Assembly: GCA_019448385.1 (NCBI GenBank) | Contig: JAGTXO010000002.1 | Span: 1,798,001 to 1,862,000, forward strand | Source: Diacronema lutheri | Taxonomy: Eukaryota; Haptophyta; Pavlovophyceae; Pavlovales; Pavlovaceae | DNA length: 64,000 bases | Direction of reading: 5' to 3' | In this document: positions 43,101-52,800 of the stretch, piece by piece | Layout of the letters: each line of letters opens with the position of its first letter | Position numbering within the stretch: the stretch's first letter is position 1 | Program-made: the position numbers and the translations under genes | Notes under the pieces: generated by a model | What the model was told of the DNA's origin: nothing | Databases searched by the model: none | What the model saw: only the letters and a program-made list of their open reading frames with translations

Positions 43101-45425
43101 CGCTCTCGTCATCGGGCTCGAGCGCGTTGTGCAGGCGCGCGAGCGCGCGCGCGACGGCCGCGGCGCCACTGCCGGGGGCGCGGCTCGCCGCGCGCGCCGC
43201 CAGGCCGGCACGAACATGAGCGCCGACACGAGCGCCGCGAGCGCGCGCGCCTCGCGCGCGTCGCTCGTGCCGAGGCGCGGCGGCACGCGCGCGGCGCCGC
43301 GCGGCGCGGTGCCTCGGAAGCGTGGGCTCAGCGTGTAGGCGAGGTGCTGCGGCACGCCGCGCGCCTCCGCGATCGCGCGTCCGTCCTCGACCTCGCGCCA
43401 CGCCTTCGCGATCGCCGGCGTGGCGCGCGCGAGCCAGTCGGGGTCGGCGGGCAGGTGGATCACGACGAGAATCGGCGCCCAGTCCAGCCGCGGGTTCTTG
43501 TGACGGTCGGGCACGACCCACACGAGCAGCACCGTGCCCTCCGCGCCGCACGCCGCCTCGTAGATCCTGGGCTGCGAGCGCCAATCGGGCCTGACGCGCA
43601 GCGCCCGCGCGTGGTCGATGGCGGCGGCGCGGTCGCCATTGAAGTGAACCGACGTCACCTCGCCGATGACGGACCGGCCGGACCGCCAGCAGAACACCGC
43701 GTCCGCCGACCCGCCGGCGATGGCCGCGAGCGATTCGGGCGCGGCGAGCCGCGGCAAGCCCTCGAAGGCGGCAAAGTCCTCGTGCGCATTGTACACGCCG
43801 CCCCAGCCGTCGTGCGCGTACGCGCGCGCGGCCGCTCGTACCGCGCGCGGCTGGTTCTCCACGCCCGACGTCATGTGCCATGTCGTCCCCGCGAAGCCGC
43901 GCTCGCCCAGCTCGGCCCGCACGACGGTACCGTACCCCGCGCCCTGCGTCGGGGCGGCGAGGTGGTGCATGCCCGCGCCGGTCACGCCCTCCGTGCGCTG
44001 CCGCGTGACGATCGTGCCCGTCGCGTGCGCGAAAAGCGTGTCGACCACGGCGGGCGCGCGCCCGCTGTTCGCCCGCAGCCGCGCCCTACCCGCTTTTAGC
44101 TGCTCGGGGTCCTTGGCGTCGTACACGCGCGCGTCCGCGTCGCCCTCATCAGGCGCAGTGTGGACGCAGCGGCGTCCGAGCGGCGCCGAGCCACCGCCGT
44201 CCGCCGCCGCCGGCGAGGTTGGCGCCGCGCCCGCCGCCACCGCGCTCGTCGCCGCCGTGCCCGTCACCACCGCCGCAGCCGCCGCGCCCGCGAGGTCGTC
44301 GTCCCCGTCCTCCGCGCCCTCCCCGTCGTCAGCGGTGGTGGCGTCGCCATCGTCCCCGTCGCCCTCGCCCCCGCCGAGGCTGCTGAATGGTCGGGGCCCC
44401 CACGCCGAGGCGGCGCGCCGCTGCGGCGCACGCGGCGGTGGCGCTCGCGACGGCGGCCTTGGCGCCGCCGCGCCGCGCGGCCTGGCCGCCGTCGACAGCG
44501 CGCGGCCTGCAGCGCCCGTGAGCGCGTCGAGCGCGGCCGTGCGTGCGATGCGGTCGTCGGGCGCGCGCAGCGCCGCCTCGACGGCCTGCAGCAGCCCGTC
44601 GGGCGCGGATCCGCCGACACTGGCATCGCACGCCTCGGCGAGCCGCGCGGCCTCGGCGAGCCGCGCGGCCTCGCGGGTGAACGGGCCGAAGCGCCTGGCG
44701 CGGTCGCCGAGCAGAGCGCCGATGGCGGCGCGGAGCGTGCGCGCGCGGGTCTCCTCGTACGCGGCCGTCGTGAGGCGCGCGAGGCGCGCGTCCAAAGCCT
44801 TCTTGATGTCGACAAGGACACTCGCGCGGCGGCCGTAGAGCGTCGATGCGCTCGCCACGACCTCGGCCGCGACTGTTGCCGCGGCGAAGCAACACGCGGC
44901 CCCACTCTGCGGGGGCGCCTTGAAGGCATCGATGGGCGGCGCTGTTCTGCCGATGCGCTGCGCAAGCTTCTTGATGAGCACGCCGGCCGCCGTGGCGTAC
45001 GCCGATTCGCCGTTGCCCAAGGTGCGCGAATCGGCGAGCAGGGCGAGCGCGGCGCCGGGCGGCGCGCCGCGCTGCGCGGGCGGCGCGAGGAGCAGGTACG
45101 CCGCCGTCCAGTGCACGAGGCCGCTGGACGCGCGGAGGCAGAGCGGTAGCACGACCACGAGCACCTGCCCAAACCGGTCCGCATCCGCGCATGCTTTGCG
45201 CAGGTTGCGCAGCGCCACCTTGAGCGCATGCTGCGAGCACCCCGTGTCGCCCACCCTAACCCTGCTCGTGCCGAAATCCGCGTAACGCAGCAGGGCGATG
45301 AGGCAAGTGGATGGGACCACGTGGGGGTGGGTATCTCCCGGCGACAGAATGGTGCTGAGGGCCAGCGAGAAACTGTCCGAGCCGCCCCGCCCGCCGGGCA
45401 AAGCGTCCTTCACGGAGTCCTCCAT
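26518..45425 (-). CDS. Giant multidomain polyprotein (~6,200 residues): C48-like peptidases, YqaJ nuclease, chromodomain, Fanzor
   Basis: Minus-strand exons 45425-~43215, ~43168-41758, 41624-28371 and 28242-26518. The last two junctions are in phase with canonical ends (GTAGGC/GCGCAG and GTGCGC/GCGCAG); the first junction near 43.2 kb is less certain. One exon alone is over 13 kb without a stop. Modules in order: C48-like peptidase, a possible ExT-type nuclease-like block (DAVFCWRSGRSVIGEVTS), one membrane helix (VATVALGGAVFAGMSALVV, near 42.1 kb), coiled coils, a second C48-like peptidase, further degenerate peptidase-like modules, a YqaJ nuclease, a chromodomain and a Fanzor nuclease. The antisense strand also has long frames, as expected at this GC level, but only the minus strand shows domains. 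The combination of chromatin reading, DNA processing and proteases suggests a large mobile element's core protein. It looks whole. Confidence 0.7.
29500..29700 (-). other. Chromodomain module
   Basis: The minus strand encodes TYEVEAVVDERRKAGKKVTF, then FRIRWRGYDESADTWEPEAN, then VSRDLVAQFRKTRDEQ. This is a full chromodomain with the aromatic cage positions (Y, W, W/Y) and the W-x-P/W-E-P motif. Chromodomains bind methylated histone tails and are used by some mobile elements to steer insertion into heterochromatin. Confidence 0.88.
31434..31580 (-). repeat. Pro/Ala-encoding 24-base minisatellite in the giant gene
   Basis: Tandem units of 24 bases (GGCGGCGGCGCGGCGGCG core) repeat about six times and encode PPPAAAPP-type repeats on the minus strand, forming a flexible linker upstream of the chromodomain. 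Confidence 0.8.
32830..33400 (-). other. YqaJ / lambda-exonuclease-type PD-(D/E)XK nuclease module
   Basis: SPRWHDERWEEVTGSKVGD (near 33,370) matches the R..W..(R)..TGS lead motif. TAGILGEAVALRKLAAAYG supplies the first Glu. FSPDGLAILPENNEQVLVEV plus KTL (33,125-33,060) gives the Asp and the ExK. DQLQLGMHVLGVSKALYVQY is the closing Gln helix. All core residues of the YqaJ viral recombinase family are present, so it should be an active 5'-3' dsDNA exonuclease, normally paired with a ssDNA annealing protein. Confidence 0.8.
37106..37176 (-). repeat. Pure (GGC)n trinucleotide tract encoding polyalanine
   Basis: About 71 bases of uninterrupted GCG/GGC repeats, encoding more than 20 Ala in a row on the minus strand, with further imperfect Ala/Pro-coding repeats to 37,330. 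A likely length-variable site. Confidence 0.9.
37500..38140 (-). other. Second C48 (Ulp1-like) cysteine peptidase module
   Basis: Minus-strand order: VIGVWSPSD, then ASGHFTALRLVRV (His), RYDAVLVDTLASPCRQ (Asp), AAQRGATCGLAIVGALNDAL (Gln...Cys). This is the H-D-Q-C order and spacing of Ulp1/SENP-type peptidases. Ulp1-like enzymes cleave SUMO-like tails, and related ones process polyproteins. All catalytic residues appear present. Confidence 0.6.
38270..38545 (-). repeat. ~60-base minisatellite encoding AFAPAADGVFPAPLAA-type repeats
   Basis: Four to five diverged units, each encoding a variant of SAFAPAADGVFPAPLAA, lie in tandem between the coiled N-terminal region and the second peptidase module. 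Units differ at several positions, so the array is not very recent. Confidence 0.8.
44840..45240 (-). other. First C48 (Ulp1-like) cysteine peptidase module
   Basis: LVHWTAAYLLLAPP (His, near 45,115), ALLADSRTLG (Asp, near 45,030) and APPQSGAACCFAAATVAAEV (Gln and Cys, near 44,895) form an intact H-D-Q-C set close to the N-terminus of the giant protein. The preceding GQVLVVVLPLCLRA forms the usual strand before the His. Confidence 0.65.
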
Positions 45426-47183
45426 CTGCAGACTGTGGGCACGTCAGTGTCCGGATGGCGGCCCGGATGATACTTGGGAGAATTTACATGATGCCCTGGA
45501 GAATGCCCCGCTCTCCCACAACCAGGACCCGCCAGCGCGCCGAGCCTACTCGTTTGCCCGCGCCGCCTCTCTTTGCGCGCCCGAGCGCGGCCTCCGAGCG
45601 CGGCCAACGTCCTCCGGGGGCGTGCATCGTGGCTGCTCGGAGGGGCTGCGACGCGGCGAAAGCTCGCTGCGCGGCCGCAACGTGAGCGCGCGCGCGCGGC
45701 CGCGCGCCGGCCTGCGCTGCTCTGCACGGCCGCGCGCCGGCCTGCGCAGCCTCGTCGCGCAGCGTGAGCGCGAGCGCGCGCGAGGCGAGCTCGGCGGATG
45801 GGTGCGCGGCGGCGTTGGCGGCGGGTGCGGCGGCAGGCTGGGCGGCGGGTTTGGACGGAGAGTGTCGGGGAAGAACGGGGCGCATCCTGGCTGGGAGTTG
45901 GACGGCGCCCACCACGCGCTGGCGGATCCTGGTTGCCACCACCACCCCCCCCCCCCCCCCCCGGAGACGAGGACCAGGGGCATGGCCGACTCGCTGCGCC
46001 GCACAGCGCGCGGCGCGCGGCATGCTGCGCGACCTCAAGCACATCCAGCCGCGCTCCGCCCACGCAACGCGCGCAATGCCGCGTTGCACTGCAGGTGTGC
46101 ACGTGCGGCTCTCACGCGCACTGTGTTGCACGAACGGCATCACGCCACCCAGCTGCGTCCGGACCACGCGCCGCGCGCAGGCGACCACACAGGGGCGCGC
46201 CGCGCCGCGCGTGCGCGCCCTCGCAACCGTTGCAGCACGCTCTGCCTTGCACTGCGCCGAGCCGCCGCGCGCTGTGCGCGTGCATGCAGGGCGCACGCGT
46301 GCGACGAAGCGCGCGCGCGGCGAGGCGCGCGGGCGGCTCGCTGCGCGGGCGGCAACGCGCCCAGCTGCGCCCAGGCCAGGCGCGCGCCCGCGAGTGCCAC
46401 CGGGACGCACTGCCCCCGCCGGGGTCGCCGCGCGCTCTGTGCGTGCGCTCGCGCGCTGCGAGCGCGGCGGAACGTTCGTGCATGGCGCGAAGAGCGCGGC
46501 ACCCGAAGACGGCTGCCCCGAGCCCGCGCCGGGTGGCACCGAGCGGCGGCACCTCCTCGGCGAGCCCGCCCCGCGCCTTCCCCTCCACGTGGCGTTTTGA
46601 GGCAGACGGACACGCGCCCACACTGCGACTGGGCACGCTGCTCGAGGCAGACACGCACCCAACGCGCGCGCACCACGCGCCCGCGTCGGCGGGCCGGTGT
46701 GAACGAGCGAGAGCTCGGTGTCGCCAACGGGGGCACGGGCGCGACTTCGGTCCGCCTCTCGACGGACGCAGGCGACGCTGCCGGGAACTTCCCCGACGCC
46801 TGCACATCCAGGGCTTCGAGGTACAGAGCTGGGCAACAGTGCCGCTCGTCACCGATGAGGCGGCCAAGCTCGCTATCCTTGCTGCCCTCGGCTCCACCAA
46901 ACAGCCGGGCGACCCAACGGTTCGTGATCGCCTGGCCGCCAGGTGCGAACCGCGCCCGTGCAAGCGCTTCACCCGCATTCTCCGCCCCGCTGCGGACGTC
47001 CGCCTGCCGGCCGCGAACACGGCCGGTGCGCGTTGCCGCCTGGCCCAACACGAAAACCCGCCCGCCCCCGAGGCCGCAGGTCCTACCTGCCCAAGCGCAG
47101 CCCAACGGCACGCAGACAGCCCGCCTTGGCAACCGACTCGTGCGCGAGCGCTCCGCCCTCCACAAGAGCCTGCCCCACGCCAC
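45426..47183. other. Repeat-rich intergenic region, no supported gene
   Basis: About 1.76 kb between the giant gene start and the inverted-repeat arm. Both strands are open for long stretches but composition is Arg/Ala noise. One plus-strand patch near 46,800-46,950 (FEVQSWATVPLVTDEAAKLA, then ILAALGSTKQPGDPTV) looks more protein-like and may be part of the repeated element to its right. An 18-C run lies at 45,945-45,962. Confidence 0.4.
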
Positions 47184-47330
47184 CGCCGACGCGGAGCCAG
47201 CGCAGCCGACGCCCCTCCGCGACGCTCGCGCCGCAAGGCGCAAGGGCCCCGGCGAGACGGCGTCAACCAAGCCCGCCGCTGGCACAGCGCCGGCACCCGG
47301 AGCCCACCCCAAGCCCCCGCGCACGCCTCG

Positions 47331-47363
<33 letters not shown>

Positions 47364-47789
47364 ATCGGCGGACCGATTGCGTTTTGGCGCGCCAGGCTCA
47401 AAGCGCCATCGCAGTGGCGGGCCCGCAGACGCAGACGCGGACATGCCCAACGCTGGGCACTGAGGCCGCAGGCCGGCCCTCCTGGACCTGGCGGGCGAGC
47501 TGCCCGCGCAGCGGCCACGCGAGCCTCGCACTGACCGTGGCGGTCGCTGCCACCGTGATAGCTGCGGGTGCGGCGGCCTTGGCCCCAACCCCATCATCCG
47601 TCTTCATCCCCGCCCTGCTCGCGCTCGCGGCCTACGTCGGCAATCCCTGCACCGGGATCCGCCCCGCGAAGTCCACACAAGACTTATCCGTGCTGCACGC
47701 CAGCCGCGCGCGCCGACGCGCGCCGCTCCCACACGCTCACCTCCGTTTCCGCGGGCGGCCCAACGCCCCCCCCCCCCCCCCCCCCCCCC
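47184..47789 (+). repeat. Left arm of a long-range inverted repeat
   Basis: Matches 64000-63156 in inverted orientation from its first base to the poly-C tract at 47,766-47,789, after which the copies diverge. An internal frame encodes two hydrophobic stretches (LALTVAVAATVIAAGAAAL and VFIPALLALAAYVGN). The poly-C tract at 47,331-47,362 (32 C) corresponds to 248 G in the other arm. Small differences are scattered in the arm. It may be the end of a large repeat element; family unknown. Confidence 0.85.
47331..47362 (+). repeat. Poly-C tract (32 C)
   Basis: Uninterrupted run inside the left arm, at the position that holds 248 G in the right arm. Confidence 0.95.
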
Positions 47790-47912
47790 GGCTGCTGCTG
47801 GGCTCGCTCGAGCACGATGCCATCATCTCGTGCCCGATCGCGCATGGCGAGAGCCTGAAGCCATGATGCATCTCGAGTCACAGTCTCACAGTCTCACGCC
47901 GACACATCTGTG

Positions 47913-47915
<3 letters not shown>

Positions 47916-47947
<32 letters not shown>
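47916..47947 (+). repeat. Poly-C tract (32 C) just 3' of Rab7
   Basis: Uninterrupted run ending 13 bases beyond the Rab7 stop codon (47960). On the Rab7 transcript it would be poly-G in the 3' untranslated region. Confidence 0.95.
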
Positions 47948-47951
<4 letters not shown>

Positions 47952-47959
47952 CATTCAGC

Positions 47960-49166
47960 TCAGCAAGCTGCGCAGTTCTGCGCCGACTGCTTGTCCTTTT
48001 GGTCGCTCAGGTCGACCGTGTCAGGCAAGTAGCTGCGCGAGCGCACGCCCGGCGGGTGGGGGCGTGCATCAGAGGCCGATGTGAGTGTGGCTCACGGGGG
48101 CCCATGGCCATGCATGGGCGCGGGGGGGGGGGGGGGGGAGGTGGATGCGCGTACATATCCTCAACGCGCTCCTGCGCGAGCGCGTTCCTCGCGATGACCT
48201 CGAAGGCCTGCTCGATGTTGATATTGTCCTTTGCGCTCGTCTCAAAGAAGGGGATGTTGTTCTTCGACTGGCACCACGAGAGCGCGCGCTTTTGCGAAAC
48301 CTGACTCCGCGTCGGCGGGCGCGGCGTGCGGCAAACGGCGCGCGCACGGCCGAGCCGGTGCAACGCGCACGTACGTGAGCGCGCGGGGAGTAGGCCGAGC
48401 GCGCGCGCGCGCGCGCGCCCCGATCGCGCCCGCGCGGCGCGCACAATCCGCGCGTCGAGATCGACTTTGTTGCCGAGCACGACAAACGGGAATGCTTCCG
48501 GATCGCGCGGGCCGGCCTGGAGGAGGAACTCTTCGCGCCAGCTGTCGAGGTTTTCAAAGGTCTTCGCCACATTCACGTCGAACACGAGCACGCACGAGTC
48601 CGCCCCGCGGTAGAAGGCCACGCCGAGGCTCTGGAAGCGCTCCTGCCCCGCGGTGTCCCAGATCTGGCGAGCGACAGGTACGTCGCGCGAGGCGCGGGGG
48701 CGCGGCTGAGCGCGCGCGCCCGGCGGGATGGGGCGGGGGCCGACAGCGGGCCCGCCACGCTTGCGTAGCCGCGCTGTGCCGAACGCCCACCTGCATCGTG
48801 ACTAGCCTCTCATCGACCTGGATCTCCTTGGTGAGGAAGTCCGCGCCGATCGTCGCCTTGTACTGGTTGGAGAACTTTTGGTTCACGTACCTGTGCGTGC
48901 GCGGTGTGCGCGGAGGCCGCGCGTAAGCGCCGGCGGGCTACGCGAGCCATGCGCGCCGCTCGCACGCGCCTGCGCTCGAGGCGGCGCGCAAACGAGCGCT
49001 GAGGACTCGGCCGATCGCTCAACGCGCGCGCCGCCTTAAGCGCGGGACGCGCGCGGGCAGCCGGCAAGATGCGCGGCACAGCCGCGCACCGGTTCATCAG
49101 CGACGTCTTCCCGACGCCACTGTCTCCGAGGATGATGACCTTCAGGAGCACCTTCTTGGGCGCCAT
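47960..49166 (-). CDS. RAB7: Rab7 small GTPase, five exons
   Basis: Exons 49166-49090, 48890-48791, 48663-48445, 48300-48155 and 48032-47960 join in phase to give 204 residues, against about 207 for Rab7. [20 protein letters not shown] carries the P-loop. [20 protein letters not shown] is the Rab7 switch I/effector region, [20 protein letters not shown] switch [11 protein letters not shown] the guanine motif and [15 protein letters not shown] the SAK motif. The end [10 protein letters not shown]...CAAC supplies Cys residues for prenylation, although the usual CxC is here CxxC. Rab7 drives late-endosome and vacuole fusion. Intron 4 contains 17 G in a row. Donors are GTGCGC, GTGGGC, GTGCGC and GTACGC. 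Confidence 0.93.
48122..48138 (+). repeat. Poly-G tract (17 G) in Rab7 intron 4
   Basis: Uninterrupted run inside the fourth intron (poly-C on the transcript), about 90 bases from the acceptor. It may act as an extended pyrimidine tract. Confidence 0.9.
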
Positions 49167-49881
49167 CTCCGCTCGGTCTGCCCGTCAAGCGGGAGGTCCG
49201 GACGGAAGCAGGGATGGACGATTATTTGAGATTTCGTCCCTGCTTTTCGACGTCGGGGCGCAACGGGCGTGTCTGCACGGCCCTTCCCGCGTCAGCAGGG
49301 ACGTCGTTTCATCACGCGCCAAGTCACTGCTAGGCTAATCGCATCGTCAATCCCTTCCACCCCTCCATCCCCCCCCTCCCCCCCCCCCCCCCCCCTGTGA
49401 CTCTAGCGCCGGCCTGAGACCCTGTGACTCAGGCAGCTGCGGCAGCTTGTGCGCGCGCTCCATGCTCGCGAGCTGCACGCCGGCGACGATCGAGCCGGAG
49501 GTCGAGGCGGCGCAGCCCGTCGAGGTTGAGCCACCTCCGACGTTGTCGCCAGCCAGCGCCGCGAAAGACTCCGGGTCGACATCCGAGGTCTGTGGGGGCG
49601 CGAATAAGGATCGCGGTGTTACATCACGACTGTCCGCCTAGTGACCGATGCAATTGGTATAGGGTAAGAATACATAAAATATACTAACGGCGCTTACGTC
49701 AGGACAGCGGGGTCAGCACCAGCTGCGGGGGAATCGAGTAGCCACCAATGTCGAGAATACATAAAATCACTTACGATGCTTGCATCAGGATAGCGGAGAA
49801 CATAAAAAATCAAAATTTTCCTCCGATCGGTGTCGGCAATCTCCTCGGCGTGGCCCTCACTCATTTCATTCCTTTGGAGCA
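49167..49881. promoter_or_regulatory. Divergent promoter region of Rab7 and the hydrolase/TIR-like gene
   Basis: 715 bases without coding signal. It holds an 18-C tract (49,378-49,395) and, nearer the plus-strand gene, an unusually AT-rich part. There GAATACATAAAAT occurs twice (49,668-49,680 and 49,755-49,767), each followed by a similar TTACG...TCAGGA.AGCGG block. The ~45-base direct repeats are the best candidate promoter elements. Confidence 0.5.
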
Positions 49882-52800
49882 ATGTGGCGCACCGGCTTCG
49901 CGCCGTTCCGGCCCGCTGATGTTGTGGTGATCACCGACGTCGGACCTGATCCCGATGACGTCAAGGCGCTGCTCGTGCTCGCGATGGCCCACCGCCAAGG
50001 TCACATCCGCCTCTCCGCCGTCGTCGCGAATGGCGGCGGCCGGCCGGCTCGGCGCGCGCAGCTCGCGCGTCTCATCCTTGACCGCATCGGCGAGCCGGCG
50101 GTGCCCGTCGGCGTGGGCTCGGCAGGCGTGGCGATCCCGGAGCAGCCACACGAGTGCGACCTGCGCGGCTACGACGCGGTCGACCCTGCTCGCCTGTTCG
50201 AAGGCAAGGCGCTGCTTGCGCGCACGCTCGCGCGCGCCGCGCCTCGCGCGATCACGATGCTGCTAATCTCGGGGCTGCGCGACTTTGCGGACATCGTGCT
50301 CGCGCAGCCGGGGCTGGTGCTGCGCAAAGTGCGCACTGTCTCCATACAGGGCGGGCTCGTGCCCAACCCCGCCTCGCCGTTCGGCTTCGCGCCCGACACA
50401 TCGCAGAACAATGCTTTTGATCTGGCCGCGGCCGACGTGGTCTACGGCTTCTGCTTCGCGCACGGCATCCGAATGAGCGTCGTCAGCCGCAACGCCGTAC
50501 CGGTGCGCGCACGCGCTTCAGCCCGCCCCGCGACCCGCGCATGCTTTCCCGCGATATGCGCGGCTGACGTCTCTTCCCACGCCGTGGCGTGCGCCATCGC
50601 CGCGCGCGGCGCGTGCGCAGCTGCTACCGATGCAGCTCGCGCGCTCGTTTGCCGTGCGCACCGAGTCGGAGGTGCTGCGCTACCTTGCCAACGCGCAGTT
50701 CCTCGGCCTCGCCAGCTTGTGGCAGAAACTGTGCAACGGTCAGTTGCCCGCAAGGTGTGACAAGGCGTGGTACTTTGCCACCTTCTGCGGCATCGAAGGC
50801 GCCGAGTTTGAGCGTCGGGCGCTTGGCGACCTCGACGAGCGCGCGGACATTCTCGTCTACTTGAACGGCTTTGTCAAGCCGTACGACGGTGTGCCGTTGC
50901 CCGCCGTCATGCGCCGCTCGCGCGCCGCTCGCGACCTTGCGGCCGCTCGCGCTGACTGCCCTCACGCCACGGGCTCGCCCGCCGCGCCGCGCCGCGCAGT
51001 GATCGCGGCGATGACCGTGCTCTCGACGACGTCAGGCTGGTTCTCGCCCGACGCCGAGGTCGTCGTGAACGGCACGGCGCACTTGCTGCTTCTCGGAGCC
51101 GAGCACGCGATGGACGTCCGCTCGGTGCACAACCTGCTGCGCGAGACGTACCATTCGGTCGCGCTGCTCGACGCCGACGCGCGCCGCCGCCGTCGCTTCC
51201 CGCTCAGCATGGCGCTGCTCGGCTCGCGCCGTGCCGCCACTGTGGCCGACCTGCCATCCAACCGTGCGCCACTGCCGCCGCCGCACGAGCAGCCACCCAA
51301 CGAGCAGTCGCAGCCGGTGCACGAGCCGCAGCAGCAGCAGCTACCGCCGCCGCCGCCGCAGCAGCAGCAGCCGCAAGAGCCGCGCGCTGCCCTGAGAGCT
51401 GTGTCATCGTTCCGGCCGCCCGCAAACGCGCGGCCAAGCGGAGTGCGCGCGTCGGCCAATGTGCTCAGCATGCTGCCTCGTGCGTCGTCCTCAGCGTCAG
51501 CCGTACGCATGGCCTCGGCCACGCAGCGCGCCTCCTCGAGCGGCGGTGGCGCGCTGACGGCGTGGCGCCGGCGACGAGTCGGCGCGCCCCGCCGCTTCGT
51601 CCCACAGGCACGCGTGTCGGTATGGTGGTCGTATGGCGCGCCGCACGACGCGCAGCTGCGCCCGTCGATGACGCGCCTCTCCGCTGCTACCGTCGTCAAC
51701 ATGCTGCACGCCGACCGCCTCCGCTCGGCTGACGGCGCCGCCTCGCACGAGCTGACGGCCGAGCTGCTCGCGCGTTCGGTGGACGAGGCGCGCGTGCGGC
51801 AGACGGTCGTGATGCTCCGCGTCGCCGTGATCACGGCGTTCTTGTGCACGGGCGCGCTTGCTGTCGTCCTCACCTCGCTCGTGCCAGCCAACGCACGCCG
51901 ACGCGACGCCCCCGCGCAGCCGGCCGAGCAGGGCGGGTTGAGCACGCTCGCGCGTCCCGCTCCAATCGATGCGGTCGTGCTTGCGCGCGCGCAAAGGATG
52001 GTGCTCACGTTTGGGTTCGGCGCAACGGGCAACCTGATCGCGCTCTGCTTCCACCCGTCGGCGCAGCAGCGCGTGCGCATCCTCGCTAGCGACCTCTTTG
52101 GCGCCGCTGTGGTCACCGTTGCGACCGCGCCGTGGCTGGCGACGATTGTGCGGCTCGCGCCGCCGCTCGCGGCAGGCGCAGTGCCGGTCGGTGCGCGCGA
52201 GGTGAGCGTGCTTGTCGAAGTGCTCATTGCGTTGCTTCAAGTGCTCGTCAACGCTGCCTGCGTCGTGCGCGGGCTCGTGCTCTTCTGGCGGCACCGCGCC
52301 GACGCGCACAAGCTGATGGATGCAACGTGGAGCATGCTTGCAGTTCTTTATGCGGGCACGTCGGCCGTAAGCCTCGCCGAATTCATCGCGCGCGCGGCTG
52401 GCATCGAGTTCTCGAACGGTCTCAGCGGCGGCGATGCCGGGCTCACCTTCCTCGCCTTCGTGCGCGCCCCGGCGAACGCGCTCTTTGCCTTCTTTGCCGC
52501 CTCGCCACGGCTGCAGCGGCGCGCGCAGGCGATGATCGCGCGGCCGGGCAGCGGCATGCAGGGCGTCGTTGCGTCGCTCGCGCCCCTCGTCGGGTACGGC
52601 TCGCTTGAGGGCGAGCGCGACACTGTCGAGCTGCAGGCCGAGGCGCGCGGCGCGCTGCGCGGCTTGCTGCTCGACAGCACCGGCCTCGACGCGCTAGGCG
52701 CAGCGTGGGCCATCGTCGAGGGGCGGCGTGCGCCGGGCGCGCCGCCGGCCGGCGCGCTCGGCCGGACGAGCGCCGCCGGCCGTGCGCTGCGGGCCGCGCG

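Noticed and set aside
26518-45425. Polinton or other capsid-bearing virus-like element
   Set aside because: No capsid, protein-primed polymerase, packaging ATPase or retroviral-type integrase motif was seen anywhere in the region, so no such family is claimed.
45484-46836. Minus-strand open frame of 450 codons left of the inverted repeat
   Set aside because: Arg/Ala/Cys-rich noise, no domain, and overlapped by equally long frames on the plus strand.
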